Assembly: GCF_014467055.1 (NCBI RefSeq)
Contig: NZ_CP060696.1
Span: 62,001 to 126,000 of the forward strand
Reading direction: 5' to 3'
Source of the DNA: Caproicibacterium amylolyticum
GTDB lineage: Bacteria > Bacillota > Clostridia > Oscillospirales > Acutalibacteraceae
Length of the DNA: 64,000 nucleotides
Under the pieces are notes generated by a model that was not told the DNA's origin, searched no databases, and saw only the letters and a program-made list of their open reading frames with translations. The position numbers and the translations under genes were made by a program. Positions 62,113-64,000 of this stretch are shown here, in pieces. Every line of letters begins with the position of its first letter. Within the stretch, counting starts at the first letter, position 1.

Positions 62113-62385
62113 TTATGCATTTTTCAAAGAAAAACCGAAAGAGGGATGGTTCCTTCTGCTGGCCGTGAAATTGTGCGGCAGGTCTGCTTTCAGTTCCTTT
62201 ACCGAGGAGTAACAGCACGGTGACTGCAAAAGGTAGCAAAGTGCGTACTGCCATTCATCCAGTGTGTACTGCCCGTCCGGAATGCGCAGCAGGCGCTCTT
62301 CCAAACAGGGGTCGTCGCGTAGAGCGGAAAACATGCCGTTTGTGCGTGCAGCCAGGTTTTCAAGTAATGCCGCATTCTTTTGCAT
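62113..62385 (-). CDS. small hypothetical protein
   Basis: I do not recognise this 90-residue soluble protein. ATG 62385 has AGGTGAGG directly upstream; a GTG three codons earlier is possible. The sequence is helical (LLENLAARTNGMFSALRD, YTLDEWQYALCYLLQ), contains three cysteines (DPC, LQSPCC) and ends with a basic tail. The close terminator and a good ribosome site support a real gene, expressed alone. Confidence 0.6.
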   Translation of the reverse strand: MQKNAALLENLAARTNGMFSALRDDPCLEERLLRIPDGQYTLDEWQYALCYLLQSPCCYSSVKELKADLPHNFTASRRNHPSFGFSLKNA

Positions 62386-62688
62386 AAGCCTCACCTTCTG
62401 AATTAGTCTTTATAATTGCAAGCAAAGCAGACAGGATAAAGATGAATTGTAAAATAATTCAATAAAGTTATATCAATTAAAATTATTCTACATATGCACT
62501 TAAATACTAACACAAAAGCAGAAAATGTCAATACAATTTTAGGCGCTTTTTCTAAAACATAAATTATGAAAAATTGAGCACTTGTAAAATCAAATTTAAA
62601 TTCACATGAGGATTTCGTTAAAAGTCCCGTCTGCAGTTTTTGCAGTGTTATACTTCTGTTCAGAATCAAGTGAAAAGAGGATAAACAG
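62386..62688. other. AT-rich intergenic region
   Basis: Divergent upstream regions of the small 62113 gene and the YibE/F gene. No RNA gene or strong hairpin is seen. The short minus-strand frame at 62403-62669 has no ribosome site and was not accepted. Confidence 0.5.
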
Positions 62689-63885
62689 GTGCAAAAACCA
62701 AAAATTCAGCTTAAAAACAAGCACACTGCAGTACGCCGGGGGATTCTGGTGCTGCTGGCAGTTGGTTTTCTAATCTTTACAGTTTTGATCAATCAGGTTG
62801 AAAAGGTCCCCATCATTTCCACACAGGGGCAGACTTTTGAAAAAGCAGTTGTTACGCAGATTGTAAAAGACAATGTGCAGGAAGACGGAAGCCGCACCGG
62901 GGAGCAGAAAATATTGGTTCGGATGCTGACCGGTGAGCGCAAGGGTGAAATACTGCAGACTACCAGCAGTTCCGGTTTTTTGTTTGGCGCGGCGTGTAAG
63001 GTGGGCATGCAGGTCATCGTTATGCAGAGCGTTTCGGGGCAGAGCACCGTTACCAGCGTTTACGCACAGGACCGCGAGTGGGTCATCTATTTGTTTGCAG
63101 GGCTGTATATTGCGGCGCTGCTGTTGGTTGGCGGCAAGCAGGGTCTGAAAGGCTCCGTTGGGCTGATTTTTACCTTCCTTTGTATTCTATTCGTATATCT
63201 GCCGTTGGTGTACCGAGGATTTTCGCCTTTTTGGGTGGCGGTCTTTGTTTGCGTAATCACAACAGTGGTGACCATGTACTTAATCGGCGGGCCGACCCGT
63301 AAAACGGCAGCGGCAGTCGGCGGAACGGTTGCGGGCGTTGTTATTGCCGGTATTGCGGCATGCTTTTTCAGCCTTGCCTCCGGTATTACAGGCTACAACG
63401 TGTCAGATATTGAAAGTCTGCTTTCTGTGTGGGAGATCAGCGGTGTACAGGTGGGCGGTCTGCTGTTTTCCGGTCTGCTGATTTCCAGCCTCGGCGCGGT
63501 GATGGACGTGGCTATGTCGATTTCCAGTGCGATGAGTGAGCTGTGCCTGCACAATCCGAGCATCAGCCGCCGGGAACTGCTGCACTCCGGCATGCATGTC
63601 GGCCGGGATATGATGGGAACTGACAGCAATACACTGATTTTGGCCTTTGCGGGAGGAAGTGTCAGCATGCTGGTGCTGGACTATGCGTATAACCTGCCTT
63701 ATCAGCAGATTATCAATTCCAACAATATCGGCATCGCGGTGCTGCAGGGGCTGGCAGGCAGCTTCGGCATTGTGCTGAGCGTTCCAATCACTGTGGTACT
63801 GGCGGCGGTTTTGATGACGCACAAGCACGGCGCGCAAGCACCTTTTACGCAGGAAGAATTGAGCGCCCAGAGCGCGCAACTGTAA
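62689..63885 (+). CDS. YibE/F family membrane protein
   Basis: 398 residues starting at GTG 62689 with AGAGGA upstream. One N-terminal span (GILVLLAVGFLIFTVLI) precedes an extracytoplasmic beta domain (~40-125). Seven to eight further spans follow, with the family blocks RGFSPFWVAVFVCVITTVVTM, GLLFSGLLISSLGAVMDVAMSI and MGTDSNTLILAFAGGS. The function is unknown; Gram-positive members are described as multi-pass proteins with no known substrate. No partner gene is adjacent upstream. Confidence 0.88.
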   Translation: MQKPKIQLKNKHTAVRRGILVLLAVGFLIFTVLINQVEKVPIISTQGQTFEKAVVTQIVKDNVQEDGSRTGEQKILVRMLTGERKGEILQTTSSSGFLFGAACKVGMQVIVMQSVSGQSTVTSVYAQDREWVIYLFAGLYIAALLLVGGKQGLKGSVGLIFTFLCILFVYLPLVYRGFSPFWVAVFVCVITTVVTMYLIGGPTRKTAAAVGGTVAGVVIAGIAACFFSLASGITGYNVSDIESLLSVWEISGVQVGGLLFSGLLISSLGAVMDVAMSISSAMSELCLHNPSISRRELLHSGMHVGRDMMGTDSNTLILAFAGGSVSMLVLDYAYNLPYQQIINSNNIGIAVLQGLAGSFGIVLSVPITVVLAAVLMTHKHGAQAPFTQEELSAQSAQL

Positions 63886-64000
63886 TATTTGTAAAAAATG
63901 CACAAATTTGTTTTGCAAAAACGTTGCGAATGCTGATTTAAAATTTTTTCATTAAATGGTAATATATTATTACAACAATTTATAAAGGAGAATGTTAAAA
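63886..64000 (+). promoter_or_regulatory. upstream region of a gene beginning at the window edge
   Basis: AAAGGAG at 63984-63990 is a ribosome binding site, but the ATG at 63992 is only one base away, so the true start is probably just past the window. GCAAAAACGTTGC at 63915-63927 is an inverted repeat with a CG near the centre, reminiscent of LacI/CcpA-type operators. This is weak evidence. Confidence 0.35.

Noticed and set aside
1..64000. CRISPR array, insertion sequence or rRNA operon
   Set aside because: No regularly spaced identical repeats with unique spacers, no transposase, and no 16S/23S segments were seen. The only short regular array is the 21-bp box cluster, whose spacers are related to each other and far too short.

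Overview
The window looks like chromosome of a low-to-mid GC Gram-positive anaerobe of the Clostridia, most like an Oscillospiraceae/Ruminococcaceae relative. The reasons are the family content (GGGtGRT/NifU-like pair, DUF4830 protein, MurR/RpiR-MurQ-MupG cluster, FtsEX with an M23 hydrolase, SecA with a SEC-C tail), strong GGAGG ribosome binding sites, TTGACA/TATAAT promoters and frequent TTG starts. All names come from recognising motifs by eye; no database search was run.

Layout. 1-3348: end of glycogen phosphorylase and a GH13 amylase/neopullulanase (alpha-glucan use). 3418-15276: a tRNA-Arg(ACG) gene occupied by an ~11.8 kb integrative and mobilizable element, bounded by 58-bp direct repeats. 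It carries a tyrosine integrase, XRE repressor, excisionase-like protein, DUF3987 protein, a probable oriT, an RHH accessory protein and a MobL-type relaxase. Its cargo is a secreted ~112-residue mature polypeptide, an ATPase plus three permeases, a membrane-anchored protein and a wrecked two-component system. No conjugation machinery is visible, so it would need a helper. 15421-17457: a second, chromosomal, AT-rich ABC exporter next to attR. 17756-19494: NifU-like scaffold plus GGGtGRT protein.

19773-30318: a cell-wall sugar recycling block. It holds a secreted YfeW/AmiE-type serine hydrolase, HAD phosphatase, MurR/RpiR regulator and MurQ on the minus strand. Divergent from these are a MurNAc-type PTS EIIBC, MupG (6-phospho-muramidase), HPr, enzyme I and EIIA. 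Together they would import and phosphorylate MurNAc or MurNAc-GlcNAc, split it, and remove the lactyl ether. The serine hydrolase and EIIBC promoters share a nearly identical 16-bp element. The HPr has Arg at the position of regulatory Ser46.

30533-49504 is mostly housekeeping: SecA, an S66 peptidase, patatin, GNAT, class II aldolase, an OGG-type glycosylase, RlmB, an ECF sigma/anti-sigma pair, an EF-G-like GTPase, VanY, DUF4830 and RsuA. Within it lies an 1102-residue membrane protein that looks like a catalytically dead P-type ATPase with a long disordered N-terminus. Two clusters of TTTTC[CA]ACA boxes on a 21-bp period sit at 36106-36161 and 38815-38865.

49713-64000: MsmK/UgpC ATPase, a PucR/CdaR-type regulator, the ftsE-ftsX-M23 operon, an N-formylglutamate amidohydrolase paired with an arginase-fold enzyme, a secreted purple-acid-phosphatase-like enzyme, a GH35 beta-galactosidase, a divergent PAP2 protein, a small unknown and a YibE/F membrane protein. 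The phosphatase and the serine hydrolase 36 kb away end in the same unrecognised C-terminal domain.
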